A DNA stretch of 64,000 nt from Nocardioides nitrophenolicus (GTDB lineage: Bacteria > Actinomycetota > Actinomycetes > Propionibacteriales > Nocardioidaceae): positions 2,790,001-2,854,000 of the forward strand of contig NZ_JAFBBY010000001.1 of NCBI RefSeq assembly GCF_016907515.1. The letters are read 5' to 3'. Below the pieces are notes generated by a model. The model had not been told where the DNA came from. It did not search any database and saw only the letters and a program-made list of their open reading frames with translations. This document shows positions 31,010 through 38,934 of the stretch, in pieces. The position numbers and the translations under genes were made by a program. How positions within the stretch are numbered: the first letter of the stretch is position 1; each line of letters starts with the position of its first letter.

Positions 31010-31111
31010 GCGGATCGCTCGTGCCCGGCGACAGAGAGCCGCCGGAGTTTTGTGCCCTGGTCACAGTCGGCCGTCGGCGGCATCGGTCAACGCGCGTGTC
31101 ACGATGGGCCG

Positions 31112-31732
31112 GTGACGGACAGCGCGCGACGGTACGGCGGCCGCGCGGCCGGGGAGCGGGTCGCCGAGCGCCGGGCGCGGCTGCTGGCGGCCGGCCTGGA
31201 GCTGATGGGCACCCGCGGCGTCGTCGGCGTGACCGTGCGCGGGGTCGCGGAGGAGTCCGGGCTGGCGGCGCGCTACTTCTACGAGAGCTTCGCGAGCATC
31301 GAGGCGCTCCAGCTCGCGGTCTTCGAGCAGATCGCGGCCGAGGCCGCGCAGCGGGCGCTCGGCGCGCTGGCCACCGCGCCGGACGACCCGGCGGCGCGGA
31401 CCCGGGCGGTGCTGGCGCAGATGGCCGAGCTCTTCCTCGAGGACCCGCGCAAGGGCCGGATCGCCCTGCTGGAGTCGATCACCTCGCCGGTGCTCGGCCC
31501 GCGGGTGCTGGCGGAGTCGCGGCGCTTCGCCGGCATGCTCGCCGCCACCGCCTCCTCCGGGGACCCTGCGCAGCCCGATGCCGCACTCCCGGTCGAGCTG
31601 CGGCTGCGGGCGCGCTTCCTCATCGGTGGGGTGGCGCACGCGCTCAGCGCCGCGCTACAGGGCGACGTCGAGGTCGAGCGGGACCGACTGGTCGACGTCC
31701 TGGTGGACCTCTTCCTCGCCGTCAGGCCGTGA
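31112..31732 (+). CDS. TetR-family transcriptional regulator
   Basis: 206 residues. The N-terminal HTH (RRARLLAAGLELMGTRGVVGVTVRGVAEESGLAARYFYESF) is typical TetR, given here as partial motifs: RGVVGVTVRGVAEESGL then ARYFYESF. The C-terminal ligand domain is helical and ends LVDVLVDLFLAVRP. GTG31112 follows CACGAT by 6 nt. Convergent with the LLM oxidoreductase gene (11-bp overlap). Effector and target are unknown. Confidence 0.85.
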   Translation: MTDSARRYGGRAAGERVAERRARLLAAGLELMGTRGVVGVTVRGVAEESGLAARYFYESFASIEALQLAVFEQIAAEAAQRALGALATAPDDPAARTRAVLAQMAELFLEDPRKGRIALLESITSPVLGPRVLAESRRFAGMLAATASSGDPAQPDAALPVELRLRARFLIGGVAHALSAALQGDVEVERDRLVDVLVDLFLAVRP

Positions 31733-32774
31733 CCGGGGCCTGCGCGAGCAGCTCGCGGACCCGCGGGACCACCTGGGTGCCGTAGAGCTCGATGCTGCGC
31801 AGCAGCTGGGGATGCGGCATCGCACCGTTGCTGTACTTCAGGTCGAAGCGCTGGATCCCGAGGTCGCGTACGGCGGCCGCGATCTTGCGCGCGACCGTCT
31901 CCGGCGAGCCGACGAAGAGCGCGCCGTGGTCGACCTCGGCGTCGTACTGGGCCCGGGTGGCGGGCCCCCAGCCGCGCTCGGCGCCGATCCGGTTGCGGCT
32001 CTCCGTGAAGTGCGGGTAGAGCGCCTCGCGCGCCTCGTCGTCGGTGTCGGCGACGAAGCCGGGGGAGTGGACGGCGATCGGCAGGTCCGGTCGGTCGAAC
32101 TCCTTGAGGGCCCGGCGGTACAGGTCGGTGAAGGGCGCGAACCGGGCCGGCTCGCCGCCGATGATCGCGATCGCCAACGGGAAGCCGTAGGTGGCGGCGC
32201 GCACCACCGACTCCGGTGACCCGCCGACGCCGATCCAGGTCGGGATCGAGCCGCGCTCGGTGGTCGGGAAGATCCGTACGTCGCGCAGCGGCGGCCGCAG
32301 GCTGCCCCGGTCCCAGCTGACCGGCTGCTCGCCCTGGAGCGCGGCCCACAGGTCGATCTTCTCGCTGAACAGCTGGTCGTAGTGGGCCAGGTCGTAGCCG
32401 AACAGCGGGAAGGACTCGGTGAACGAGCCGCGGCCCATGGTGATCTCGGCGCGGCCGTTCGACACCGCGTCGAGGGTCGCGAACCGCTCGTAGAGGCGCA
32501 CCGGGTCGTCGGAGCTGAGCACCGTGACCGCGGTGCCGAGCCCGATCCGCTCGGTGCGCGCGGCGATCGCGGCCAGCACCATCTCGGGACTGGTCACCGC
32601 GAAGTCCGCGCGGTGGTGCTCCCCGATGCCGAACACGTCGACCCCGACCTGGTCGGCCAGCACGCCCTGCTCGACGACATTGCGGATCACCTGGGCATGG
32701 TCCAGGCGCTCCTGGGTCGCGGGATCGAGCGTGACGTCGCCGAAGGTGTCGAGCCCGAAGACCAGCTCGGTCAC
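31722..32774 (-). CDS. LLM-class flavin-dependent oxidoreductase
   Basis: 350 residues with a luciferase-like TIM barrel: LDTFGDVT, QGVLADQVGVDVFGIGEHHRADF, RIGLGTAVTVLSSDDPVRLYERFATLD, GRAEITMGRGSFTESFPLFG, FVGSPETVARKI. It probably uses reduced flavin (FMN or F420) for oxygenation or reduction of an unidentified substrate. The GTG start overlaps the thioredoxin stop by 4 bp, so the two redox genes form an operon. Confidence 0.87.
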   Translation of the reverse strand: MTELVFGLDTFGDVTLDPATQERLDHAQVIRNVVEQGVLADQVGVDVFGIGEHHRADFAVTSPEMVLAAIAARTERIGLGTAVTVLSSDDPVRLYERFATLDAVSNGRAEITMGRGSFTESFPLFGYDLAHYDQLFSEKIDLWAALQGEQPVSWDRGSLRPPLRDVRIFPTTERGSIPTWIGVGGSPESVVRAATYGFPLAIAIIGGEPARFAPFTDLYRRALKEFDRPDLPIAVHSPGFVADTDDEAREALYPHFTESRNRIGAERGWGPATRAQYDAEVDHGALFVGSPETVARKIAAAVRDLGIQRFDLKYSNGAMPHPQLLRSIELYGTQVVPRVRELLAQAPVTA

Positions 32775-33118
32775 TTCGCGGCCTTCGCGGCGTCGACGTC
32801 GAAGTCGCGGACGGCGGCGATGACCTGCGCCAGCGCGGGCGCGGGCAGGGCACCGGCCTGCGAGAAGACCAGCGCGCCCTTCTTGAAGGCCATCAGGGTC
32901 GGGATCGAGGTGACCCGGGCGGCGGAGGCGAGCTGCTGCTCCTCCTCGGTGTTGACCGAGGCGAAGACCAGGTCGCCGTGCTCCTCGGAGGCCGCCTCGT
33001 AGATCGGCGCGAAGTTGCGGCACGGGCCGCACCACGACGCCCAGAAGTCGACGAACACGATCTCGTTGTCGAGGACCGTCTGCTCGAAGTTGCCGGCGGT
33101 GAGGTCGATGGTGGACAT
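32771..33118 (-). CDS. Thioredoxin
   Basis: 115 residues with the WCGPC active site (Cys30 and Cys33), FVDFWASWCGPCRNFAPIYE, and cis-Pro in SIPTLMAFKKG. A dithiol-disulfide reductant in the cytosol. Coupled to the LLM oxidoreductase by a GTGA overlap. No signal peptide. Confidence 0.93.
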   Translation of the reverse strand: MSTIDLTAGNFEQTVLDNEIVFVDFWASWCGPCRNFAPIYEAASEEHGDLVFASVNTEEEQQLASAARVTSIPTLMAFKKGALVFSQAGALPAPALAQVIAAVRDFDVDAAKAAK

Positions 33119-33124
33119 GTCTCC

Positions 33125-33862
33125 TCAACGCATCGGGAGCGGGATTGTTCCCCGGTTGCGGTCGACGCCGCCGGTGACGCCCGGGACCGAGCCGCGGTCG
33201 TCGTACTGCCACACCGCCCAGGCCCGCCCCGGCGTCCGCTCGCCCAGCCGGCGGACCCACTGCGGGTGGTCGGCCAGCTCCCGCGCGAACCCGAAGCGGT
33301 CCTCGAAGTCGGGATAGAGGTAGACCAGGGTGGTCGTGCCCAGCCGGTCGTCGACGGTGGCGAGGAAGGCACGGACCTCGCGCAGCAGGCTCGCGCGGGG
33401 CGGCGGGTCCGCGCAGCTGCCGGCGAGCTCGAGGTCGAGTGCGGGCGGGATCCGGAGGTCCGGGTCGGGGCCGAGGACGTCGAGGAAGTGCTCGGCCTGC
33501 GCCACGCCGTCGCCGCACAGCTGGAAGTAGTGGTAGCCCGCCGCCGCCACGCCCGAGCGCAGAGCCGCGGCCCGGTGCGTCGCGAACCTCGGGTCGGTGA
33601 ACCCGGTGCCCTCCGTCGCCTTGAGGTAGGCGAACCCGATGCCCGCCGCCGCGACCCGGCCCCAGTCGATCGGGCCCTGGTGGTGGGAGACGTCGATGCC
33701 CTCGGCGAGGGCCGGCGCCGGCGTCGGGCTGGGGGTCGGCGTCGGGCTGGGGGTGGGAGTCGGGGTGGGCGTGGGAGTCGGGGCCGGCTCCGGCGGGTCC
33801 CCGCCGCAACCGGCGGCCACCAGCGCCACCAGGGCCACCACGGCGACGACCAGGCTCCTCAC
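33125..33862 (-). CDS. GH25 lysozyme-type muramidase, probably lipid-anchored
   Basis: 245 residues: signal peptide ending VAAGC (a lipobox-like site), a Thr/Pro/Ser-rich linker of about 22 residues, and a GH25 catalytic domain with GIDVSHHQGPIDW, FAYLKATEGTGFTDP, GYHYFQL, PPALDLEL and AWAVWQYDD. Catalytic Asp and Glu of the family are in DVSHHQ and DLEL. It cleaves peptidoglycan outside the cell. GTG33862 is preferred; ATG33907 would run into the divergent gene. TTGGCT lies 7 nt upstream. Confidence 0.85.
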   Translation of the reverse strand: MRSLVVAVVALVALVAAGCGGDPPEPAPTPTPTPTPTPSPTPTPSPTPAPALAEGIDVSHHQGPIDWGRVAAAGIGFAYLKATEGTGFTDPRFATHRAAALRSGVAAAGYHYFQLCGDGVAQAEHFLDVLGPDPDLRIPPALDLELAGSCADPPPRASLLREVRAFLATVDDRLGTTTLVYLYPDFEDRFGFARELADHPQWVRRLGERTPGRAWAVWQYDDRGSVPGVTGGVDRNRGTIPLPMR

Positions 33863-33893
33863 GTCGCCCAGCCAACCACGCCCGCGGCGGGCG

Positions 33894-33899
33894 TAGGGT
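33894..33899 (+). promoter_or_regulatory. -10 hexamer TAGGGT, leaderless start at 33906
   Basis: TAGGGT lies 6 nt before ATG33906 with no Shine-Dalgarno in between. Confidence 0.6.
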
Positions 33900-33905
33900 C
33901 GAGCC

Positions 33906-34424
33906 ATGCGCAGGCTGCTGCTGATCCCGCTCCTGACCCTGCTCGGCGGTGCGCTCGCGCTGCCCGCGCCCGCCGGCGCCGCCGTGAAGGTGATCGACGA
34001 CGGCCCCGACCCGTCACTGCCCGCGCAGATGGACATCCTGCGCGTGAAGATCGACAACCGCGCCGACCGCGTGGTCCTCAAGCTGACCTTCCGCGACCTG
34101 ACCGAGTCCCGCCGCGGTCAGACCAAGGTCTTCATCGGCACCGACCCCTCGAGCGAGGCCGGCTTCATCGCCTACAGCAGCCACCGCCCCGGGTCCGACC
34201 CGGTGACCCAGCTCTGGGAGCCCACGGACCAGGAGTTCGGTGGGATGCCGGTCGAGTGCTCCGGGATCCGGGGCCGGTGGCGCTTCGACGTCGACCGGGT
34301 GCGGATCGTCGTACCCCAGGCGTGCCTGGACAGCACGGCCGCGCGGTACACCTTCAAGGCGGTCGCCGGGTTCTACAAGCTGAAGGGCGACTGGACCGAG
34401 TTCCGCGGCGTGCGCCGCGGCTGA
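33906..34424 (+). CDS. Secreted hypothetical protein
   Basis: 172 residues with a clear Sec signal peptide (RRLLLIPLLTLLGG, cleavage near AGAAVK). The mature domain is beta-rich (DILRVKIDNRADRVVLKLTF; TKVFIGTD; WRFDVDRVRIVVPQACLD) with two cysteines (VECSG, QACLD) likely forming a disulfide. Such small exported proteins are common in Nocardioidaceae, without known function. Confidence 0.75.
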   Translation: MRRLLLIPLLTLLGGALALPAPAGAAVKVIDDGPDPSLPAQMDILRVKIDNRADRVVLKLTFRDLTESRRGQTKVFIGTDPSSEAGFIAYSSHRPGSDPVTQLWEPTDQEFGGMPVECSGIRGRWRFDVDRVRIVVPQACLDSTAARYTFKAVAGFYKLKGDWTEFRGVRRG

Positions 34425-34450
34425 CCGGCCCGGCCGGGAGGGCGGGCGGC

Positions 34451-34456
34451 TAGCCT
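34451..34456 (+). promoter_or_regulatory. -10 hexamer TAGCCT, leaderless start at 34463
   Basis: TAGCCT lies 6 nt before ATG34463; the interval is CCTCCC, with no ribosome-binding site. Confidence 0.6.
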
Positions 34457-34462
34457 CCTCCC

Positions 34463-35020
34463 ATGGAGAGCGCGCGGACCACCCACGTCCTGGTGGACGG
34501 GGAGAACATCGACGCCACCCTCGGTACGTCGATCCTGGGCCGGCGGCCCCGGCCCGAGGAGCGGCCGCGCTGGGAGCGGCTGCTGCAGTTCGTCGAGCGG
34601 CAGTGGGGTCAGCCGACCAACGGCCTGTTCTTCCTGGCGGCCAACAGCGAGCTGCCGATGTCGTTCGTGCAGGCGCTGCTGGCGATCGGCTACCGCCCGA
34701 TCCCGCTGTCGGGCGGGGCCAACCAGAAGGTCGTCGACATCGCCATCCAGCGCACGCTGGAGGAGCTGAAGAGCCGCGAGGCCGATGTCGTCCTGGTCAG
34801 CAACGACGGCGACTTCGTGGAGCAGATCGAGGACGTCCTCGACGGCCGGCGGGTGGGCCTGGTCGGGTTCACCGAGTTCCGCAACAGCGCCTTCGCCCAG
34901 CTGACCTCGCGCGGCCTGGACTTCTTCGACCTCGAGTACGACGTCAACGCGTTCAACGAGCGGCTGCCGCGGGTCCGGATCATCCCGATCGACGAGTTCG
35001 ACCCGACCCAGTTCCTCTGA
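34463..35020 (+). CDS. NYN-domain (PIN-like) protein
   Basis: 185 residues. Acidic residues typical of NYN/PIN-like RNases are present: LVDGENIDATL near the start, KVVDIAIQRTLEEL, and VVLVSNDGDFVEQIE. These could bind one Mg2+ for RNA cleavage. The C-terminus is FNERLPRVRIIPIDEFD. Cytosolic; RNA substrate unknown. Followed by a run of unrelated same-strand genes. Confidence 0.82.
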   Translation: MESARTTHVLVDGENIDATLGTSILGRRPRPEERPRWERLLQFVERQWGQPTNGLFFLAANSELPMSFVQALLAIGYRPIPLSGGANQKVVDIAIQRTLEELKSREADVVLVSNDGDFVEQIEDVLDGRRVGLVGFTEFRNSAFAQLTSRGLDFFDLEYDVNAFNERLPRVRIIPIDEFDPTQFL

Positions 35021-35051
35021 GGAGCCGCCACCCGCAGGGCATGCTGTCCGG

Positions 35052-36020
35052 ATGAGGCTCCTGGTTCTCGGCGGTACCCAGTTCCTGTCCCGCGCGGTCG
35101 CGGCCGAGGCGGTACGCCGGGGGCACGACGTGGTGTGCGCCAACCGTGGCCGGTCCGGGACGGTGCCACCCGGGGCGCGGACGGTGCGCTGGGACCGTGA
35201 CGAGGCGCCGCCGCCCGAGCTCGCCGACGCGGGACCCTACGACGCGGTGGTCGACGTGGCCCGCACCCCTTCCCACGTCCGCCGGGCCCTGGCCGCCGTG
35301 CCCGACGCGCACTGGGTCTTCGTCTCGACCATCTCGGTCTACGCCGACGACGCCGACCCGGCCGGTCCCGGCGCGAGCCGGCTCAAGGAGCCGATCCCCG
35401 AGGACCTGGACCCGACGGCGAGCGTCGAGAGCTACGGCGGGATGAAGGTCGCCTGCGAGCGGCTGGTCCTGGAGGCGGTCCCGGGCGCCGCGGTCGTCCG
35501 CCCGGGCCTGATCGTGGGCCCGGGGGACCCGAGCGGGCGGTTCGCGTACTGGGCCCGGCGCTCGACCGCGACCGGTGCGGTGCTCGCGCCCGGCGACCCG
35601 CGGGACCTGGTGCAGGTGATCGACGTGCGTGACCTCGCGGCCTGGGTCGTCACCCTCGCCGAGGACCGCGCCGGCGGCACCTACGACGCCGTCGGCCCCT
35701 CCCAGCCGATCGCGGACCTGCTGACCGCGGCCCTGCCCGACGCCGCCCTGGTCTGGGTCGACCAGGACTTCCTCGAGGCCGAGGGCGTCGAGCCGTGGTC
35801 GGGGCCGGACGCCGTCCCGCTCTGGCTCCCCCGTCCGGCGTACGACGGCATGCTGGCCCACGACGCCGGTCCCGCGCTGGCGGCGGGCCTGCGGCCCCGG
35901 CCGGTCGAGGCGACGACGCGCGACACCCGGGCCTGGCTGGACGCGGATCCGGCGGCGCGGATCACCGGGATCACCATCGAGCGGGAGGCCGACCTGCTGG
36001 CGCGCTGGGGGGCTCGCTAA
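35052..36020 (+). CDS. NAD-dependent epimerase/dehydratase family protein
   Basis: 322 residues with an N-terminal Rossmann motif (LVLGGTQFLSRAVA) and the SDR-type YxxxK pair in SYGGMKVACE. WVFVSTISVYAD and VRPGLIVGPGDPSGRF are typical of extended SDRs. It probably acts on a nucleotide-sugar-like or small-metabolite substrate. The start is CATGCT-N6-ATG. No partner genes point to a pathway. Confidence 0.82.
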   Translation: MRLLVLGGTQFLSRAVAAEAVRRGHDVVCANRGRSGTVPPGARTVRWDRDEAPPPELADAGPYDAVVDVARTPSHVRRALAAVPDAHWVFVSTISVYADDADPAGPGASRLKEPIPEDLDPTASVESYGGMKVACERLVLEAVPGAAVVRPGLIVGPGDPSGRFAYWARRSTATGAVLAPGDPRDLVQVIDVRDLAAWVVTLAEDRAGGTYDAVGPSQPIADLLTAALPDAALVWVDQDFLEAEGVEPWSGPDAVPLWLPRPAYDGMLAHDAGPALAAGLRPRPVEATTRDTRAWLDADPAARITGITIEREADLLARWGAR

Positions 36021-36023
36021 CGT
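36018..36023 (+). promoter_or_regulatory. -10 hexamer TAACGT ahead of the exonuclease III gene
   Basis: TAACGT overlaps the stop codon of the epimerase gene and lies 7 nt before GTG36031, consistent with a leaderless mRNA. Confidence 0.5.
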
Positions 36024-36030
36024 CCGGTCG

Positions 36031-36903
36031 GTGTTCCGCATCGCCACCGCCAACATCAACGGCATCCGTGCCGCCCACCGCCGGGGCTTCGGTGACTGGC
36101 TGGCGAGCCGCGCGTGCGACGTGGTGACCTTGCAGGAGGTGCGCTGCCCGGTGCCGCTGCTGCCCGACGGCGCGTTCGGCGACTACCAGGTCGCCTACGA
36201 CGCGGGCGAGCTCGCGGGCCGCAACGGCGTGGCCGTGCTGACCCGGGAGCCGGCGGCCGCCGTCCGGACCTGGGCGGTCCCCGCCCCGGACCGGCCGCTG
36301 CCCCGCGCGCTGCGGACCCACGCGAACGAGGGACGCTACGTCGAGGTCGACCTGGCCGACGTACCGCTGACGGTGGCGAGCCTCTACCTGCCCAAGGGCG
36401 GTCTCCCGGCGCACCTGCAGGACCCCAAGCGGATGCGGGAGGCACCGGACGGGGGCGCGAAGTACCAGCGCAAGATGGCCTTCATGGCCGGCTTCGCGCG
36501 CCACCTCGCGGCCTCCCGCAAGGCGGCCGTCGCCGCGGGCCGGGAGTTCCTGCTGACCGGCGACCTCAACGTCGCGCACCAGAGTCTCGACGTGGCGGCC
36601 TACAAGCGCAGCAACCAGACGGAGGGCTTCCTGCCCGAGGAGCGGGCCTGGCTGGCCGCGCAGCTCTCGCCGCGCACGCTCGTCGACGTCGTACGCCGGC
36701 TGCATCCGGACACGCCGGGCCCGTACTCCTGGTGGAGCTGGCTCGGCCGGGCCTACGACGAGGACCGGGGCTGGCGCATCGACTACCACCTGGCGACGCC
36801 CAGGCTGGCCCGCACGGCCGTCTCCGCGGTCGTGGACCGGCACCACCTCGGCGTGCGGATGAGCGACCACGCGCCCGTGGTCGTCGACTACGACCTCAGC
36901 TGA
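36031..36903 (+). CDS. Exodeoxyribonuclease III family (AP endonuclease)
   Basis: 290 residues with EEP-fold catalytic motifs in order: ANINGIR (Asn), LQEVRCP (metal-binding Glu), LTGDLNVAH (Asp/Asn), RIDYHLAT and MSDHAPVV (C-terminal Asp-His pair). It is expected to cut at abasic sites and remove 3' blocks during base excision repair. The last bases (36892-36903) fall in a 29-bp repeat that recurs after the toxin gene, so the 3' end marks the left border of an inserted cassette. Confidence 0.9.
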   Translation: MFRIATANINGIRAAHRRGFGDWLASRACDVVTLQEVRCPVPLLPDGAFGDYQVAYDAGELAGRNGVAVLTREPAAAVRTWAVPAPDRPLPRALRTHANEGRYVEVDLADVPLTVASLYLPKGGLPAHLQDPKRMREAPDGGAKYQRKMAFMAGFARHLAASRKAAVAAGREFLLTGDLNVAHQSLDVAAYKRSNQTEGFLPEERAWLAAQLSPRTLVDVVRRLHPDTPGPYSWWSWLGRAYDEDRGWRIDYHLATPRLARTAVSAVVDRHHLGVRMSDHAPVVVDYDLS

Positions 36904-36920
36904 CCTGGCGCTCCCCGGCG
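36892..36920 (+). repeat. 29-bp direct repeat, left border of TA cassette
   Basis: Starts GACCTCAGCTGACC and ends CTCCCCGGCG; identical to 37499-37527. It includes the last codons and stop of the exonuclease gene and the sequence upstream of the antitoxin -10. Confidence 0.9.
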
Positions 36921-36926
36921 TAGACT
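36921..36926 (+). promoter_or_regulatory. -10 hexamer TAGACT of the TA operon
   Basis: TAGACT begins directly after the left 29-bp repeat and lies 6 nt before ATG36933. A CTGACC within the repeat could serve as a -35 element. Confidence 0.55.
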
Positions 36927-36932
36927 CGCTGC

Positions 36933-37178
36933 ATGTCGGTGAGTGAGTCGGAGCTCTACGAGGCGGGGATGTCCCTGCCGCCACATGTGCGCCGGCACGT
37001 GGCCCTTCGACTGCTCGAGTCCGTGGATCCCGACGAGGCCTTCGACGCCACGGCGGAGTCGTGGCTGCGCACCGTCGCGGCCGATGCGTACGACGCGCAC
37101 GAGGCGAATCCCTCGCGTGCGGTCCCTCTCGACACCGTGCGGGAACGCTTCGAGGCCAAGTGGGCCGCCCGCCCATGA
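36933..37178 (+). CDS. Putative antitoxin of an RelE/ParE-type module
   Basis: 81 residues, acidic and helical, with LPPHVRRHVALRLLESVDPDEAFDATAESWL (key parts: LPPHVRRHVALRLLES, then WLRTVAADAYDAHEAN). This resembles small addiction-module antitoxins. It precedes the toxin with a 4-bp ATGA overlap, the standard antitoxin-first order. Autoregulation by the protein pair would be expected (family knowledge). Confidence 0.75.
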   Translation: MSVSESELYEAGMSLPPHVRRHVALRLLESVDPDEAFDATAESWLRTVAADAYDAHEANPSRAVPLDTVRERFEAKWAARP

Positions 37179-37510
37179 CGGGGCGGGTCCGTCTCACTCC
37201 CGAAGCCGAGCAGCAGCTCAACGATCTCGACGACTGGATCGCGGAGAAGTCCACCGCCGCGATCGCTCGTCGATTCGTGTCCGCCGTCCTCGATCACGTC
37301 GAGGGCATCGCCTCCTTCCCCCTCGCGGGCCGGGCGCGAGACGACATCCGCTCCGGCATGCGGACGACGACGTTCAAGAAACGGACCCTCATCGCCTATG
37401 TGGTCGACCGCTCGTCCGGCGATCCGGTGATCACCGTTCTCGGGCTGTTCCACGGTGGCCAGGACTGGGAGGAGACGCTCGGTTCCCAGCCGGAAGATGA
37501 CCTCAGCTGA
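37175..37510 (+). CDS. RelE/ParE-family toxin
   Basis: 111 residues, basic, with RelE/ParE topology: VRLTPEAEQQLNDLDDWI helix, FPLAGRARDDIRSGMRTTTF, RTLIAYVVDRSSGD and ITVLGLFHGGQDWEE. ATG37175 overlaps the antitoxin stop. Its final residues DDLS and TGA stop are encoded by the right 29-bp repeat, so the insertion supplied the toxin's own end. Whether it targets mRNA or gyrase cannot be told. Confidence 0.8.
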   Translation: MTGRVRLTPEAEQQLNDLDDWIAEKSTAAIARRFVSAVLDHVEGIASFPLAGRARDDIRSGMRTTTFKKRTLIAYVVDRSSGDPVITVLGLFHGGQDWEETLGSQPEDDLS

Positions 37511-37527
37511 CCTGGCGCTCCCCGGCG
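37499..37527 (+). repeat. 29-bp direct repeat, right border of TA cassette
   Basis: Perfect copy of 36892-36920, 607 bp away. It contains the toxin stop codon and, on the other strand, the last codons and stop of the convergent MFS gene. Removing one repeat plus the cassette restores direct exonuclease-MFS convergence. Confidence 0.9.
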
Positions 37528-38747
37528 ACGGGGACGACGAGGACGGCCAGCAGAGGGAGCGCGGCCGCGAGGGCGTACGCCGCGCCGTACCCCCAGGCGG
37601 TGATGGTCAGGCCCGCGACGGGCGGGACGGCGACGGCGGCCAGATGCTGGGCGGTGTTCTGCAGGCCGAGGGCGCGGCCGGACCAGAACGGGCCGGCGCG
37701 CTCGGCGACGGCGGTGAAGGCCAGCCCGTTGTCGGCGACGGTGACGGCGGAGGCGACGACCAGCAGGGCGACGGCGAGGGCGGTCACCAGGGTGGAGCCG
37801 GCGGTGGCGGTGGCGGCCAGGCCGAGCAGGGCCATGGTGGCGGCGGCGAGGAGGGCGACGGCGCGCATCGGTCGCATCCGGCTGCCGACCAGGTCGGAGG
37901 CCCAGCCGGCGCCGATCCGGGCGGCGGCGCCGGCGACCTGGGTGCCGGCGACGACGAGTCCGGCGACGCCGGGCGACCAGCCGAGGTCGTCGACCAGCCA
38001 GGTCAGCCCGAAGGTCCAGACCAGGAACTGGGGGACGACGAGCAGCACGGAGGCGAGGTGGATCCGGGTGAGATAGCTGTCGGCGCGGTACGGGTTGGCG
38101 GCCGCCACCGCGGCGGCGCGGGGCGGGCGGGGCGGGTCGAGGACGACGAGGGCGACGAAGCCGGTCATCAGGATCGCGGCCGCGGTGGGCACCCACAGTC
38201 CCGGGCCGATGCCGTGGTGGTGGGCGATGACCGCGACCGTGCCGGCCGCCAGCCCGACGCCGAGCGGCTGCCCGGTCTGCCGGATCCCCATCGCGATGCC
38301 CCGGCGCTCCGGGGGGAACCAGCCCACGACGACCCGGCCGGAGGCGGAGTTCGTCGCGGCGGCGCCGATGCCGGCGAAGCACAGGGCGGCGGCCATCGGC
38401 CAGGGTGAGGCGAGCAGGGCCGCGACGCCGCCGCCGACGGCGGTCATCAGCAGCCCGGCCAGCAGCGCGAACCGCTCGCCGCGCCGGTCGACGACCAGCC
38501 CCCAGAGCACGAGCGTGAACATCATCCCGGTCATCGAGGCGGCCGCGACCAGGCCGGCCTCGGCCAGGCTCATGCCGTAGCCGCCGTCCGCGACCGGGCG
38601 GTGCAGCTCGGGGATCAGGAAGCTCGGCGCGGTCACCATCGCCGCCGTCGCGGCCTGTGCGCCGGTCCCGGCCGCCAGCATCGCCCAGCGGCGTGCCGGT
38701 GACACCGTCCGCGCCCCGGCGTCGGTCGGGGCAGCGGTCGAGGTCAC
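37503..38747 (-). CDS. MFS transporter, 12 TM, oxalate/nitrate-type sugar-independent
   Basis: 414 residues. TM helices are clear, with the motif-A-like loop LWGLVVDRRGERFALLAG after TM2 and a second after TM8, ASDLVGSRMRPMRAV. The GFPPERRGIAMGIRQTG-type loop (here WFPPERRGIAMGIRQTGQ) recalls nitrate/oxalate-formate antiporter-like MFS proteins; substrate unknown. GTG38747 is chosen because TTGACT lies exactly 6 nt upstream, as at 25051; a TTG at 38759 is an alternative. The last codons lie in the right 29-bp repeat. Confidence 0.82.
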   Translation of the reverse strand: MTSTAAPTDAGARTVSPARRWAMLAAGTGAQAATAAMVTAPSFLIPELHRPVADGGYGMSLAEAGLVAAASMTGMMFTLVLWGLVVDRRGERFALLAGLLMTAVGGGVAALLASPWPMAAALCFAGIGAAATNSASGRVVVGWFPPERRGIAMGIRQTGQPLGVGLAAGTVAVIAHHHGIGPGLWVPTAAAILMTGFVALVVLDPPRPPRAAAVAAANPYRADSYLTRIHLASVLLVVPQFLVWTFGLTWLVDDLGWSPGVAGLVVAGTQVAGAAARIGAGWASDLVGSRMRPMRAVALLAAATMALLGLAATATAGSTLVTALAVALLVVASAVTVADNGLAFTAVAERAGPFWSGRALGLQNTAQHLAAVAVPPVAGLTITAWGYGAAYALAAALPLLAVLVVPVAGERQVS

Positions 38748-38934
38748 CGGCTCAGTCAAGCACAGGTGTCCATTGAATGAGACGTCGATCTTGGAATGTG
38801 AGATCGCGGAATGACGCCGCATACCGAATTCTGGGGACAACTCCCGACCGCGGTCCCCGGGCCCGCTCGCGTCCCCGACCCTGGGTGTCCGGCGCGTTCT
38901 GGGGGGACGCGCCGCCGGACGAGGGGACCACACG

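Noticed and set aside
33700..33790. GT-rich imperfect repeats as a possible DNA element
   Set aside because: They simply encode the Thr/Pro linker of the GH25 lysozyme.
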